NCBI GenBank assembly: GCA_012728835.1
Contig: JAAYEJ010000062.1
Coordinates: 62,001 to 126,000, forward strand
From: Candidatus Brocadiaceae bacterium
GTDB lineage: Bacteria > Planctomycetota > Brocadiia > SM23-32
Direction of reading: 5' to 3'
Length of the DNA stretch: 64,000 bases
In this document: positions 36,058 to 46,200 of the stretch, piece by piece
Layout of the letters: every line of letters starts with the position of its first letter
Position numbering within the stretch: the stretch's first letter is position 1
The notes under the pieces: model-generated
Databases searched by the model: none
What the model was told of the DNA's origin: nothing
What the model saw: the letters and a program-made list of their open reading frames with translations, nothing else
Translations under genes and position numbers: made by a program

Positions 36058-36132
36058 TGGTAGCGGAGGAGGGATTTGAACCCCCGACCCGAGGCTTATG
36101 AATCCTCTGCTCTACCCCTGAGCTACTCCGCC
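36058..36132 (-). tRNA. tRNA-Met (anticodon CAU), elongator-like, CCA encoded
   Basis: The minus strand folds as a complete tRNA: acceptor GGCGGAG with CTCCGCT (first pair G-U), D arm GCTCAGGGGTAGAGC, anticodon loop TTCATAA with CAU, T arm CGGGGGTTCAAATCCCTC-like, discriminator A and an encoded CCA (36058-36060). The anticodon stem lacks the three consecutive G-C pairs of an initiator, so it is elongator Met or possibly the lysidine-modified Ile tRNA, which shares the CAU anticodon. Confidence 0.9.
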
Positions 36133-36145
36133 ACCAACGCCCTGC

Positions 36146-36175
36146 ATGTTAGCGTGTAACGCCCCGGCCTGTCAA
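36146..36175 (-). promoter_or_regulatory. Promoter of tRNA-Met
   Basis: On the minus strand consensus TTGACA (36170-36175), 18 bases, TAACAT (36146-36151), placing the start about 7 bases before the mature tRNA. The -35 overlaps the stop codon of the upstream gene. Confidence 0.65.
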
Positions 36176-36609
36176 GCCGAACGGGCAGGTGAGTAGGGCA
36201 GATCGAATGCCTCGCGCACGCGGGCCGTCATCTGGGCTTCCGACATCTTCTGGGCGCTGTCCAGGGCGCGGACGCGGCCCGTGAAGTCCTTGTGTTCCCT
36301 GAGCGTCTTGAGGAGCTGCTTCTTCGCCTGGCCCGGTCCGAACACGTAGATGCTCTCCGCGGTGCGGGCGGCCCGGCAGATCCTCTCATACAGGCGGTGC
36401 GCATGGATCTGCCGCTTCTCCTCCGGGTCGGCATGGGGCGGGAGCCCCCCGTATGCCCCTCTGCGCCCCGAGATCGTCCGTCCGCTGGATCGGCCATGCC
36501 TCGGCTGGTCGACTTCCGCGTGCTGCACGTCCGTTTCCCCGTCCTCGTCGATCCACACGAGGTAGGCTTCCCTGTGGTCCAGCCAGATCCCCAGGTAAGG
36601 CTTCGTCAT
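36172..36609 (-). CDS. Small eRF1 domain-3-like protein (bacterial release-factor-like group)
   Basis: A 145-residue protein beginning MTKPYLGIWLDHREAYLVWI, with a middle His-rich segment, then YVFGPGQAKKQLLKTLREH and the ending KMSEAQMTARVREAFDLP. This layout matches small uncharacterised proteins, frequent in Planctomycetota and Proteobacteria, that resemble the third domain of eRF1/Pelota. A link to ribosome rescue or translation control has been suggested for such families but is not shown. GGGGAGG precedes the ATG at 36609. It has its own promoter and ends at the tRNA-Met promoter. Confidence 0.6.
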   Translation of the reverse strand: MTKPYLGIWLDHREAYLVWIDEDGETDVQHAEVDQPRHGRSSGRTISGRRGAYGGLPPHADPEEKRQIHAHRLYERICRAARTAESIYVFGPGQAKKQLLKTLREHKDFTGRVRALDSAQKMSEAQMTARVREAFDLPYSPARSA

Positions 36610-36676
36610 GGCGCACTTCCTCCCCAGCATCAGATGCAGGTGCCTGAAGTGTCCGTCCCCCAACAGCCATGACCCC

Positions 36677-36706
36677 ATACTACGCCAGCGGGCGGAACCG
36701 AGTCAA
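36677..36706 (-). promoter_or_regulatory. Promoter of the eRF1-like gene
   Basis: On the minus strand TTGACT (36701-36706), 18 bases, TAGTAT (36677-36682). The leader is about 60 bases. Confidence 0.6.
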
Positions 36707-36836
36707 GACAGCAGATTGGATGGAAATGGGTGTGGGAGCAGGCAACCGGTGCGAGATTCGCGCGCGGGCCGGAGGGAGATGGGGCCCAGAGCACGCCGCC
36801 TGGAGCAGGTCTCCCGGCGGCATGTGCGGCGGGGCC

Positions 36837-39002
36837 CTATTCGGTGGACATGACGAGCCAGAGGACGAGGCCGCCGACGCCCAGAATGGCCACGCCGAAG
36901 CCGATCAGGACGAGCACCAGCGGCTGCTTGTACCACGGGCCGCGTCGGGCGCGGATGGCTGCCAGTTCGGCCGCGACGCGGGCCTCCTCCCTCTTTTTCT
37001 CTTCGGCTTCCCGGATGAACCGCTGCGCGCCGGCCAGCATCTTGGCCATGGCGGGCCGCTCGGGGTCCGCCTCGGGAGTCAGTTCGAGTGCGGCCTTCAG
37101 GTAGCCGAGGGCGTCGGCGTATCGTTGTTCCTCGAATGCCTTGCGTCCCTGGGCGAAGGCGCTCTTGCGGACCGTCTGCCCGGACTGCTGTTCGATGGCG
37201 GTCTGGAGTTCGCGCACCAGCGGGTGGTCGCGGCGTGTGGCGCTGGCGAATTCGAGGGCCTTGCGGGCCTCGGTCGTCTTGCCCTCCTCCAGGAACCGCC
37301 GAACCTCGCGCAGTTCGTACTCCACCATCCTGTCGGTCTCGCGCGCGTCATGGAGCTGCGCGCGCGCGTCCTCGAGGCCGGGGCAGTCCACCCAGGTTTG
37401 GGCGACGCCGTTGAGCGCCTTCTCGGCCTCATCGTACTGCTGCTGCTTGATCAGGTCGAGCGTGGCGCCCACCCTCTGGCGGGCCAGCGCCATGCGGGAC
37501 TTGAGGTTGATCAACTGGGCCTCGACGTCCTGCCGGTGGCCGAACTCCTCGGGGATGGACTCCAGGATGGGCAGGGCGTCGGCCAGACGGCCCTCGGCGG
37601 CCAGCCGCTTTCCGTCGGCGATCTGCTGGCGGTAGTACTTGCGCTCCTCCTGTCGGTAGGTCTCGATGAAGCGTTGGGCCCGTTCGCGCGCGCGCTGGAA
37701 CATCTTCTCCCGCGTGCGGAGCACCTCTTCGAGGGCCTTGACGGCGCCCTTGTAGTTGTGGCGGGCGGCCAGGCGGCGGGCCCGCTCTTCGGTGCGGCCG
37801 ATGTTCATCGAGGTCTGGCGGCGCAACTCGCTGAGGTTCACGCCGCAGGAGGTGCAGATGTCGCGGTCGATCCGGTTATCGGCGCCGCACTCGGGGCACG
37901 AGTCGAAGAGAGCCGACAGATCGGCGCCGCAATGGACGCATGTCTTGGCGGTGGGCGGGCTTTCCTTCTTGCACTGGGGGCAGACCTCGTAGGCGCGGGC
38001 GAGATCCTGCCGGTAGGTGCGGAAGGCGTCGAGCAGCTCGCGGGCCGTCTGATAGCGTTTGTCCGGGCTCGCGGCCAGGCAGGTCAGGACGATGCGGTCC
38101 AGACGGGGGTCGACGCGCGGGTTGGCGCGGCTGGGCGGCGTCGGCGGCAGCCGGTCGGGCACCTTGCCCACAAGGGCGCGGTACATGACGGCCCCCATCG
38201 CGAAGATGTCGCTCCGCTCGTCCGTGCGGTTGACGTGCATCTCCTGCTCGGGGGGCATGTAGCCGCGCGTGCCCATCACCTTCTTCTTGCCGGACGCCTG
38301 TTCGTCGGCGCTGGCAATCAGGCCGGCCACGCCGAAGTCGGCGATCTTCACCATGCCGTTCTCGTTCAGCATGATGTTGGCCGGCTTCAGGTCGCGGTGC
38401 ACGACGCCCTTGGAGTGGGCATAGGTGAGGGCATCGCAGCACTGTTCGAGGATCTGGAGGAAAAACTCCTCGTCCAGTTGACCGGAGGCGATCAGTTCGC
38501 CGAAGGTGGTGCCTTCGACGAACTCCATGGCGAAGTAGTAGGTCTCGTCCTGGTGGCCGCGGTCGATGATGCTGACGATGTTCGGGTGGTTCAGCGATGC
38601 GAGCAGTTCGGTCTCGCTGTCGAACTGCCGCACGAACGATGGGCGCTTGGCGAACTCCTTCGGCAGGATCTTCAGCGCGACCGAGCGGTCCAGCGATATC
38701 TGGGTGGCCCGGTACACCACGGCCATCGCGCCCGCGCCGACCATGTCCTCCACCCGGAAGCCGCCGAGCTGGTCGCCCTTCTTGATCTCGCCGTACTCGG
38801 CGCGGGCCGCCGCGCTGCTGAAGCCCTCGGTGCCCCAGCCGGCGGTCGACCCGACGCGCACCTCGGTCTGGCCGGACCTGGTGCCCTTCTTGCGGACGAT
38901 CTCCACCGTCCGGCTGCATGACGGGCAGGCGACTCGCCCCTGCCCCATGTCCTCGTTCCACTCGAACTCGCCACGGCAGTAGGGACACCTCAGGGAAGCC
39001 AT
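36837..39002 (-). CDS. Ser/Thr protein kinase with zinc ribbons, TPR-like region and C-terminal membrane helix
   Basis: A 721-residue protein. Residues 5-30 are a zinc ribbon (CPYC...CPSC). Residues 82-345 are a complete Hanks-type kinase: glycine loop VGAGAMAVVY, Lys111 in VALKIL, HRDLKPANIM (202-211), DFG (222-224) and GTRGYMPPEQ. A second set of zinc ribbons follows (CPQC/CVHCG, CPECG/CTSCG, about 352-403), then about 250 residues of TPR-like helices (LAAEGRLADALPILESIPEE, EEQRYADALGYLKAALELTP), and one C-terminal helix (QPLVLVLIGFGVAILGVGGL). Typical bacterial kinases carry a sensor domain outside the membrane; here nothing follows the helix, so all domains face the cytoplasm. All catalytic residues are present. 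A promoter is at 39075-39104. Confidence 0.92.
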   Translation of the reverse strand: MASLRCPYCRGEFEWNEDMGQGRVACPSCSRTVEIVRKKGTRSGQTEVRVGSTAGWGTEGFSSAAARAEYGEIKKGDQLGGFRVEDMVGAGAMAVVYRATQISLDRSVALKILPKEFAKRPSFVRQFDSETELLASLNHPNIVSIIDRGHQDETYYFAMEFVEGTTFGELIASGQLDEEFFLQILEQCCDALTYAHSKGVVHRDLKPANIMLNENGMVKIADFGVAGLIASADEQASGKKKVMGTRGYMPPEQEMHVNRTDERSDIFAMGAVMYRALVGKVPDRLPPTPPSRANPRVDPRLDRIVLTCLAASPDKRYQTARELLDAFRTYRQDLARAYEVCPQCKKESPPTAKTCVHCGADLSALFDSCPECGADNRIDRDICTSCGVNLSELRRQTSMNIGRTEERARRLAARHNYKGAVKALEEVLRTREKMFQRARERAQRFIETYRQEERKYYRQQIADGKRLAAEGRLADALPILESIPEEFGHRQDVEAQLINLKSRMALARQRVGATLDLIKQQQYDEAEKALNGVAQTWVDCPGLEDARAQLHDARETDRMVEYELREVRRFLEEGKTTEARKALEFASATRRDHPLVRELQTAIEQQSGQTVRKSAFAQGRKAFEEQRYADALGYLKAALELTPEADPERPAMAKMLAGAQRFIREAEEKKREEARVAAELAAIRARRGPWYKQPLVLVLIGFGVAILGVGGLVLWLVMSTE

Positions 39003-39074
39003 CTTGCTCCCTTCTGTTCGGATTCCACCAAGCCCTGACCAGCGCCGCCCGACTCGGCGCGCGAAGCCGCCGGA

Positions 39075-39104
39075 ATTCTACTGGAACTGCCCGGTGCCGA
39101 TCAA
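39075..39104 (-). promoter_or_regulatory. Promoter of the Ser/Thr kinase gene
   Basis: On the minus strand TTGATC (39099-39104), 18 bases, TAGAAT (39075-39080). The leader is about 65 bases, with AGGGAGC before the ATG. Confidence 0.55.
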
Positions 39105-39132
39105 GTGCGCAATAATCGGCATGGCAGAAGCC

Positions 39133-39804
39133 TCAGGGCTCGCCGGGCGGCGGCAAGCCCGGCAGTGCGCGCAGAGGGCATTCGGCGCACGCGCGTCGCG
39201 GGCGGCAGTAGCGTTTTCCGAGTTCGACCAGTTGCGCGTGGTAGTCCTTGTACAGCTCCGGATCGCGCGGCAGATGCGACTCGAAAAGCTCCTGCAGCTC
39301 GAAGTAGTCGCAGTCCGTATCGACCAGGCCGTGGCGGACGGCCATGCGGACCGTGTAGGCGTCGACGACGAACGTCGGACGGCCCAGGGCATAGAGGAGG
39401 ATGCTGTCGGCCGTTTCGGGGCCGATGCCGCGCAGGCTCAGCAGTTCGGTTCTCAGTTCCGCCGTGTTGCCGACGACCTGGCTCGGGTCACCGTCGGCGC
39501 GGTTCACAAGCCAGCGGGCCAGTTCCTGCAGGCGCGCGGCCTTCTGCCTGTAGTAGCCCGACGGGCGGACCAGTTCCTGCAGGCGCTCGGGCCTGGCCTC
39601 GGCCAGGGCGTGGGCGTTGAGCAGGTCGGCCGCCCCCAATCGCTCGATGGCCGTGCGGGCGTTGTTCCAGTTCGTGCGCTGGGTGAGGATGGCGCCGACC
39701 ATGACCTCGAACGGCGTCTTCGCCGGCCACCACCCCTGGTGTCCGAACGCATCACGCAGGGCTTCGTAGACGCGCATCAGGCAGCCGGCTATCGGGTCGC
39801 GCAT
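39133..39804 (-). CDS. Endonuclease III-related DNA glycosylase (HhH-GPD), atypical
   Basis: A 223-residue HhH-GPD protein. The helix-hairpin-helix and catalytic Asp are visible in LRGIGPETADSILLYALGRP followed by FVVDAYTVR. Endonuclease III has Lys in the hairpin (GVGRKTA); here the position is Glu (GPETAD), so it is probably a monofunctional glycosylase, as in MagIII-type 3-methyladenine glycosylases. Three cysteines of an iron-sulphur loop are present (YCRPRRACAECPL), but the fourth expected Cys is missing, so a normal [4Fe-4S] cluster is doubtful. It lies 22 bases after the THUMP gene and is likely last in the ribD transcript. The start at 39804 is uncertain; an in-frame ATG at 39777 is possible. 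Confidence 0.75.
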   Translation of the reverse strand: MRDPIAGCLMRVYEALRDAFGHQGWWPAKTPFEVMVGAILTQRTNWNNARTAIERLGAADLLNAHALAEARPERLQELVRPSGYYRQKAARLQELARWLVNRADGDPSQVVGNTAELRTELLSLRGIGPETADSILLYALGRPTFVVDAYTVRMAVRHGLVDTDCDYFELQELFESHLPRDPELYKDYHAQLVELGKRYCRPRRACAECPLRALPGLPPPGEP

Positions 39805-39826
39805 GGAATCGGCCGTGTTCGGGGGA

Positions 39827-40891
39827 TCAGAACGACTTCTCGATCCGGTAGAGGGTCCAGTGCCGGCCTTTCCAGTTGCAGGCCAACGTCGAGACCGGGC
39901 AGTGCGGGGCCACCCGCTTGAGCACCTCGGGCAGCAGGTCCCCCTGCTGCATCAGCCAGACCATGCGGCCTTCGAAGCGGAGCACCCGCAGGCTCTCCTG
40001 CACCAGAGGGGCCAGTTCCTCGGGCCGCCAGCGCCGCCCGCCTGAGGGCTCGCTCTGCGGCGGAACGGCGGCAACGGCCGAGAACGTCCGATCGGCGAAC
40101 GGCAGCGCGGCGGCGTCCCAGCAGGCGAACTGCACGTCGGCGCCGGCGGCCTGTGCGTTCGTGCGCGCCCAGCCGATTCGGCGTTCGTTCCGCTCGCCCG
40201 CCACCACGCGCTGCGCTGCGCCGGCCAGGCAGCGTTCGATGGCAACCGAGCCGGTTCCGCAGAACGGGTCCAGGAAGACGTCGTCGCCCCTGGGCTCGGT
40301 CATCCGCACCATGGCGGCGGCCAGCGTCGGGTCCGTCGCGCTGCGCGCGTGGCACCGCCTGTAGTCGCGCACGGCCAGCGAGCGCACCGTCAGGCGCGCC
40401 AGGAGCCGGCACCACTCGTTGTGGACGTCCACCTTCAACTGAAGGGGCCGGTCCTCCAGCGTAGTGCGGCGCCCGGTGGCCGTGGCGACGGCCTCGAGGG
40501 CCAGCTCCTCGACCTGCGCATATGTGAACCGGTGCTCGCCCTTCCTGTCGACACGGATGCCGATCTCCCCGGCCGCCTCGTCGTGGAAGGCGCCGGCCAG
40601 CCGCTCCCATCGTGCCAGGGGAAGCGCACGCAGGCGGTCCGTCAGCGGGGCCAGGTCGGCCAGGGACGGGCCGATGCGGACGCGGTCGATGCACAGGAAG
40701 ACGTTGCCGGCCAGGCGCAGGGCGCCCACGTGCCTGGGGTCGCCGCCGTAATGGAAGGCGACTTCGCTCCAGTGGCGTTCGCCCGGCACATGCAGCCGCT
40801 CCTGCACCTCGTCCGCCAGCAGGCCCTCCAGCCCGTACAGGCAGGTGACGACATACCGGTCGGTTCCTTCGACGGCATCCCTGTTCAGCAT
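39827..40891 (-). CDS. THUMP-domain RNA methyltransferase-like protein
   Basis: A 354-residue protein. Residues 10-160 resemble a THUMP RNA-binding region (TCLYGLEGLLADEVQERL at the N terminus and a VDRKGEHRFTYAQVEELALE block). Residues 165-354 resemble an AdoMet-dependent methyltransferase of the RlmL/Trm14 group: RSLAVRDYRRCHARSATDPT, motif I as FLDPFCGTGSVAIE, and VVAGERNERRIGWARTNAQA. The catalytic NPPY/DPPF-type motif is replaced by AAVPPQSEPSG, without the Asn/Asp that orients the target base, so base methylation is uncertain. The ATG overlaps the ribD stop by seven bases. Confidence 0.75.
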   Translation of the reverse strand: MLNRDAVEGTDRYVVTCLYGLEGLLADEVQERLHVPGERHWSEVAFHYGGDPRHVGALRLAGNVFLCIDRVRIGPSLADLAPLTDRLRALPLARWERLAGAFHDEAAGEIGIRVDRKGEHRFTYAQVEELALEAVATATGRRTTLEDRPLQLKVDVHNEWCRLLARLTVRSLAVRDYRRCHARSATDPTLAAAMVRMTEPRGDDVFLDPFCGTGSVAIERCLAGAAQRVVAGERNERRIGWARTNAQAAGADVQFACWDAAALPFADRTFSAVAAVPPQSEPSGGRRWRPEELAPLVQESLRVLRFEGRMVWLMQQGDLLPEVLKRVAPHCPVSTLACNWKGRHWTLYRIEKSF

Positions 40892-42060
40892 CCCGAACTC
40901 CCTGGCGGAGTGCCCTTCTGCTGCCCGCGCGCGATCCAGTTCCGTGGGGCGGTGACCCACCCGCGTACCAAGACGTCGGGGCCGACGCGAACGACTTCGC
41001 AATCGGCCAGGTCCCGCACCGCGCTCATGGCGTCCACCCCCTGCCCCCCCACCGGCCCGAGGGCGCCGGAACCGCCGATCAGACGGGGCGCGACATAGGC
41101 CAGCACGCGGTCGACGAGTTTCGCGTCGAAGAACGACCCCAGCACATCGGGCCCGCCCTCGACGAGCACGTTGGCCATGCGGCGTGCGCCCAGTGCGTCG
41201 AGCAGGGCCGCCGGGTCGACGCGCGGACTCCCCGGCCCGCCGCGCGGCAGGGACAGCACCTCGCAACCGAGGGCCTGCAGGGCCGGCAGGCCCTCCGGAG
41301 GCTCCCCATCCACGCAGGCCAGCAGCACGGGCGCCTCCCGCGCGGTGCACGCGAGCCGCGAATCCGGCCGCGGCGCCCGCCGGCCGCAGAGGACCAGGCG
41401 CGCGGCCGTACGGCGCCGCTCCGCGTCGCGGCACGTCAGCAGCGGGTCGTCGGCGCGTGCGGTCCCCGCCCCCACCAGGACGCAGTCGACGAGCCCCCGC
41501 AGGCGGTGCACGTCGCGCCGGGACTCGACCGAGCTGATCCACCGGGAATCGCCGGTGCGTGCGGCGGCCCGGCCGTCGATGCTCATGGCCCACTTGGCCG
41601 TCACGAGCGGGCGGCCGACGGCGGCCAGCTTGAAGAAGGCCGCGTTCTGACGGGCCGCCTCGTCTTCGCACAGGCCCTCGTCCACCGCGATTCCCGCCCG
41701 CCGCAGGATGGCCACTCCCCCGCCCGGGTCGGCAGCCGTCGGGTCCCGAAGCGGGATGACGACGCGCGCGACGCCGGCCCGCACGACGGCCGGCGCGCAG
41801 GCGGGCGTCTTGCCCGCGTGATCGCAGGGCTCCAGCGTGACGTAGAGCGTCGAGCCGCGCGCCCGCTCCCCGGCGGCGGCCAGCGCATTGACCTCCGCGT
41901 GCGGGCCGCCGAAACGCTCGTGCCAGCCCTCCCCGACGGCACGTCCCTCCCGCACGAGGACCGCCCCGACGAGCGGGTTGGGCTCGACCCACCCGCGCCC
42001 CCGCTCCGCCAGGTGGAGGGCGCGCCGCATGGCAGAACGGTCGTCGTCGGAAAAGTCCAT
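40885..42060 (-). CDS. ribD: Bifunctional riboflavin biosynthesis deaminase/reductase RibD
   Basis: RibD deaminates and then reduces the pyrimidine intermediate of riboflavin synthesis. The 391-residue protein has an N-terminal zinc deaminase domain with HAEVNAL (about residue 52) and the PCDHAGKTPAC zinc cysteines (about 77-87), and a C-terminal reductase domain with AKWAMSIDGRAAARTGDSRW, VLVGAGTARADDPLLTCR and VLVEGGPDVLGSFF. The length is normal. No FMN riboswitch was recognised in the leader and no other rib gene is adjacent. Its promoter overlaps that of accA. Confidence 0.95.
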   Translation of the reverse strand: MDFSDDDRSAMRRALHLAERGRGWVEPNPLVGAVLVREGRAVGEGWHERFGGPHAEVNALAAAGERARGSTLYVTLEPCDHAGKTPACAPAVVRAGVARVVIPLRDPTAADPGGGVAILRRAGIAVDEGLCEDEAARQNAAFFKLAAVGRPLVTAKWAMSIDGRAAARTGDSRWISSVESRRDVHRLRGLVDCVLVGAGTARADDPLLTCRDAERRRTAARLVLCGRRAPRPDSRLACTAREAPVLLACVDGEPPEGLPALQALGCEVLSLPRGGPGSPRVDPAALLDALGARRMANVLVEGGPDVLGSFFDAKLVDRVLAYVAPRLIGGSGALGPVGGQGVDAMSAVRDLADCEVVRVGPDVLVRGWVTAPRNWIARGQQKGTPPGSSGC

Positions 42061-42102
42061 GGGACACCCCTGGTCGGGCAGGCGGGCACGCACGCGAATG
42101 CA

Positions 42103-42119
42103 GGCGGTATTATACCGCC
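42103..42119. promoter_or_regulatory. Palindrome over the ribD -10 box
   Basis: GGCGGTATTATACCGCC is an inverted repeat with seven-base arms around TTA. It fully covers the ribD -10 hexamer (42109-42114), a position suited to a repressor operator. Confidence 0.4.
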
Positions 42120-42137
42120 CGGGCCGCCTTGATTCAA
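42109..42137 (-). promoter_or_regulatory. Promoter of ribD
   Basis: On the minus strand TTGAAT (42132-42137), 17 bases, perfect TATAAT (42109-42114). Its -35 shares three bases with the accA -35. Confidence 0.65.
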
Positions 42138-42157
42138 AACCGGACGGCCGGTACAAT
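42129..42157 (+). promoter_or_regulatory. Promoter of accA
   Basis: TTGATT (42129-42134), 17 bases, TACAAT (42152-42157). The combined string TTGATTCAA provides -35 boxes on both strands. Confidence 0.65.
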
Positions 42158-42208
42158 TGGCAATCCAGTCAGCAGAGACGCTCTCCCACTCCTTCGGAAG
42201 GCCACGGC

Positions 42209-43207
<999 letters not shown>

Positions 43208-43228
43208 CGTCCGGGCCGGTCCGGGCCG

Positions 43229-46200
43229 TCAGGCGGCCGTCCGGAATACGTCCCTGTGGCGCAGGGCGCTGACCACGGGCGGCAGACAGGCAAGCGCCCA
43301 GAGCGCCAGCAGCAGCGTCACGTCCGAACCGGACCCGAGGCCCAGGCCGTACCAGTGCAGCCCGGCCATCGCCCCGAGCTGTACCAGCGCCACCGCGGCC
43401 AGCGCGATCAGTCCGCCCACGGCCCCCCCGCGGCCCCGACGCAGTCCCCTGCCCACCAGGCAGGCCAGCACGCCGGGCACCAGCCAGATGAGCAGGTAGA
43501 GGCCCGCACTTGCAGGGCTGCCTTTCAGCAGATGCACCACGGCGCCGACGCCGCCCACGAACGCCGCCAGGGGGCCACCCAGCATCATCAGAACTCCGTA
43601 GAAACGCGCCACGCCGGGCACCCGCGGCTCCACGGCGAACAGACGCGGCCAGTCCAGCAGGATGGGGCTCGCGATGAACACGCTCGAGTAGGTGCCGATG
43701 ACCACGCCGATCGTCAGTGTGAGGGCCACTCCCTGCAGGACCGACCCGCCCATCACATAGAGGATCAGAACCACGATGAGCGTGGTCACAGACGTCAGGA
43801 CGGTGCGGCTCAGCGTCTGATTGATGCTCAGGTTGATCAGATCGCCGTCGACCGCCTTGCGTCCGAGCGAACCCATGTTCTCCCGGATGCGGTCGAAGAC
43901 GACGATCGTATCGTTGATGCTGTAGCCGAGAATCGTCAGGAACGCTGCGAGCATGGCCAGGTTGATCTTCACGTCGCCGAACCCACCGACCCAGTCCGCC
44001 AGCGCGACGAGGCCGGCCGTGGCGACGACGTCATGGAGCAGGGCCACGACGGCGGCCAAGCCGAAGCGGAATGCATGGAACCGCACGGCCACGTAGAGCA
44101 CGATGATGACCGAGGCGAACACGACGGCGAGCAGGGCCTTTCCCTGCATCTCCTGGGCCACGGTGGCGCCGATCCGGACCACCTGCTGAACGGCCTGCGG
44201 CCGGCCCAGCGCGTCCTGAAGGCTTGCCTGCAGAGCCTCGGCCTCGCCGGCGGGCAGCCGGAGGGTCAGGTCGGAGACCACCACCCCCGGCGCGTAGTCG
44301 GTCGCGCCGACGATGATCTCGCCGCGGGACATCAGCCCGCTGTCCTCCATCTGCGAGCGAACGTCTTCGAACGCCATCGGCTGGCCGAGCTTCATCCTCA
44401 CCAGCACGTGCCCTTCGGACGCCGCCCCCTCGACGGGCGCGAACGTGACGGCCGACGGCGACGGAGCCAGATGAGCGAAGATGGCCTCCATCTGCTCGCG
44501 GACCTGCCCGACGTCGATGGCCATGCGATAGGATGGGCTGCGTGCGTCCAGCGAGATCACCAGCAGGTCGCCCAGTGCCTGCTGCTCAAGGCGGGCGCGC
44601 ACGTCCTGCTCGTCCATCTCAACGGCCAGGCGGGCCGTGACGCCGTCCGGATGGACCTCGGCCAACGGGATGCTGAGCGTCGCCCCCACGGGCAGCTCGC
44701 GTCGCAGGTCCTCCAGCCGCTTCCGGGCTCCGACGAGGCGGAAACGCCCGCCCTCGTCGCCCTCGCGCTCCACGGCGATGCCGCCGAACTGACGCCGCTC
44801 CAGTTCGAGGACGAGCACTTCGGATTGCACGGCGCCATCGAGCACAAAGGGCATGGTTGCGGCCGGGCCGTCGCCGGCCGGCGGTCCGGTCTCGATGATG
44901 GCGAGCTGAGCGCGCTCCAGGCCGGCCCAGGCCAGCGTTCGGAGGATTCGGCCCGGCAGCCCGGGCTGCCGCGCGGCGGCCGATCCGATCGGAGCCCGTA
45001 CGGTGACGTGTCGTGTGGGGGCCGATTCGGCCGGGGTGATCGCGCCGATGTCGGCCAGTGCGTAGGGATCGCCTCCCTCTCCCAGGGCCTGGCGCAGTTC
45101 CATCTCCGTCAGGGCACGCGGCGCAGTCAGCAAGACGGCCCGGCCGTCGCCGGTGATCTTCAGCCCGTCGTCCGCCGGCGGGAGCCCGGCGGCCTGCAGC
45201 TTCTGCCGCAGCTCGGCGAGCAGTTCGTCGGTCTCGATGCCCGCCCCCTTGATGCGGATGCCGAAGGCGGTCGCACCCTCGGCGGTCGAGTCCTCCGTGC
45301 GAACGGCCTGCACCTCCGCCCTCGGGAATCCGCCATCGGCCAGCAGGGCGCGGACCTCGCTCACGGGCGTCGGCCGCGCCAGCGAGATTTGCACCAGGGA
45401 ACCGCCCGTGAAGTCGATGTCATAGAGTTCCGCCCCGCGCGTGAAGAACGCCGCCATGCCCACGAACAGCAGCACGGCGGAGGCGATGAGCGCCGGCCGG
45501 CGCAGGCGGGCGAAGTCGATCGTCGGCGTGCCGATCCAACTCCGCATCTTGAACGCTGTGAGCCATTCGCGCTCCACGAACGTCTCGAACGCCAGGCGCG
45601 TCAGCACCACCGCGGTGAACATGCTCAGCAGGATGCCGAACGAGAGGGTGACGGCGAACCCTCGCACCGGCCCCGTGCCGATCAGGTAGAGGATGAGCCC
45701 GGTCAGGAGCGTGGTGACGTTGGAGTCGACGATCGTGGTGAACGCCCGCTCATACCCGTTGCGCAGGGCCATGCGGACCCCTTTGCCGGCCCCGGACTCC
45801 TCACGGATGCGTTCGAAGATGAGCACGTTCGCGTCCACCGCCATGCCCACCGTCAGTAGAATGCCCGCCATGCCCGGCAGGGTGAGCGCGGCCCCGAGGA
45901 ACGACAGGACGCCGACGAGGAAGACCAGGTTGAGCACCAGGGCGGCGTCGGCCACGAGCCCGCAGCGCAGGTAGTAGACGCCGACGAACGCCAGCACGAG
46001 GAGGCCGGCGACCGCGAGCGATCGGAGGCCCTTACGGATGCTGTCGCGCCCGAGCTGCGGCCCGACCGTGTTCTCCTGGAGCAGGTCGATGTCCATCGGG
46101 AGGCTGCCCGCCTGCAGGACGTTGACGATGTCGGCGACCTCCTGCTGCGTGAAGTTCCCGCTGATGACGCCCGGCCCGTAGATGCGCTCACGGATCCGCG

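Noticed and set aside
36058-36132. Initiator tRNA-fMet
   Set aside because: The CAU anticodon fits, but the anticodon stem lacks the three consecutive G-C pairs typical of initiators.
42061-42208. Possible FMN riboswitch ahead of ribD
   Set aside because: The leader between promoter and start is only about 40 bases, far too short for the FMN aptamer.
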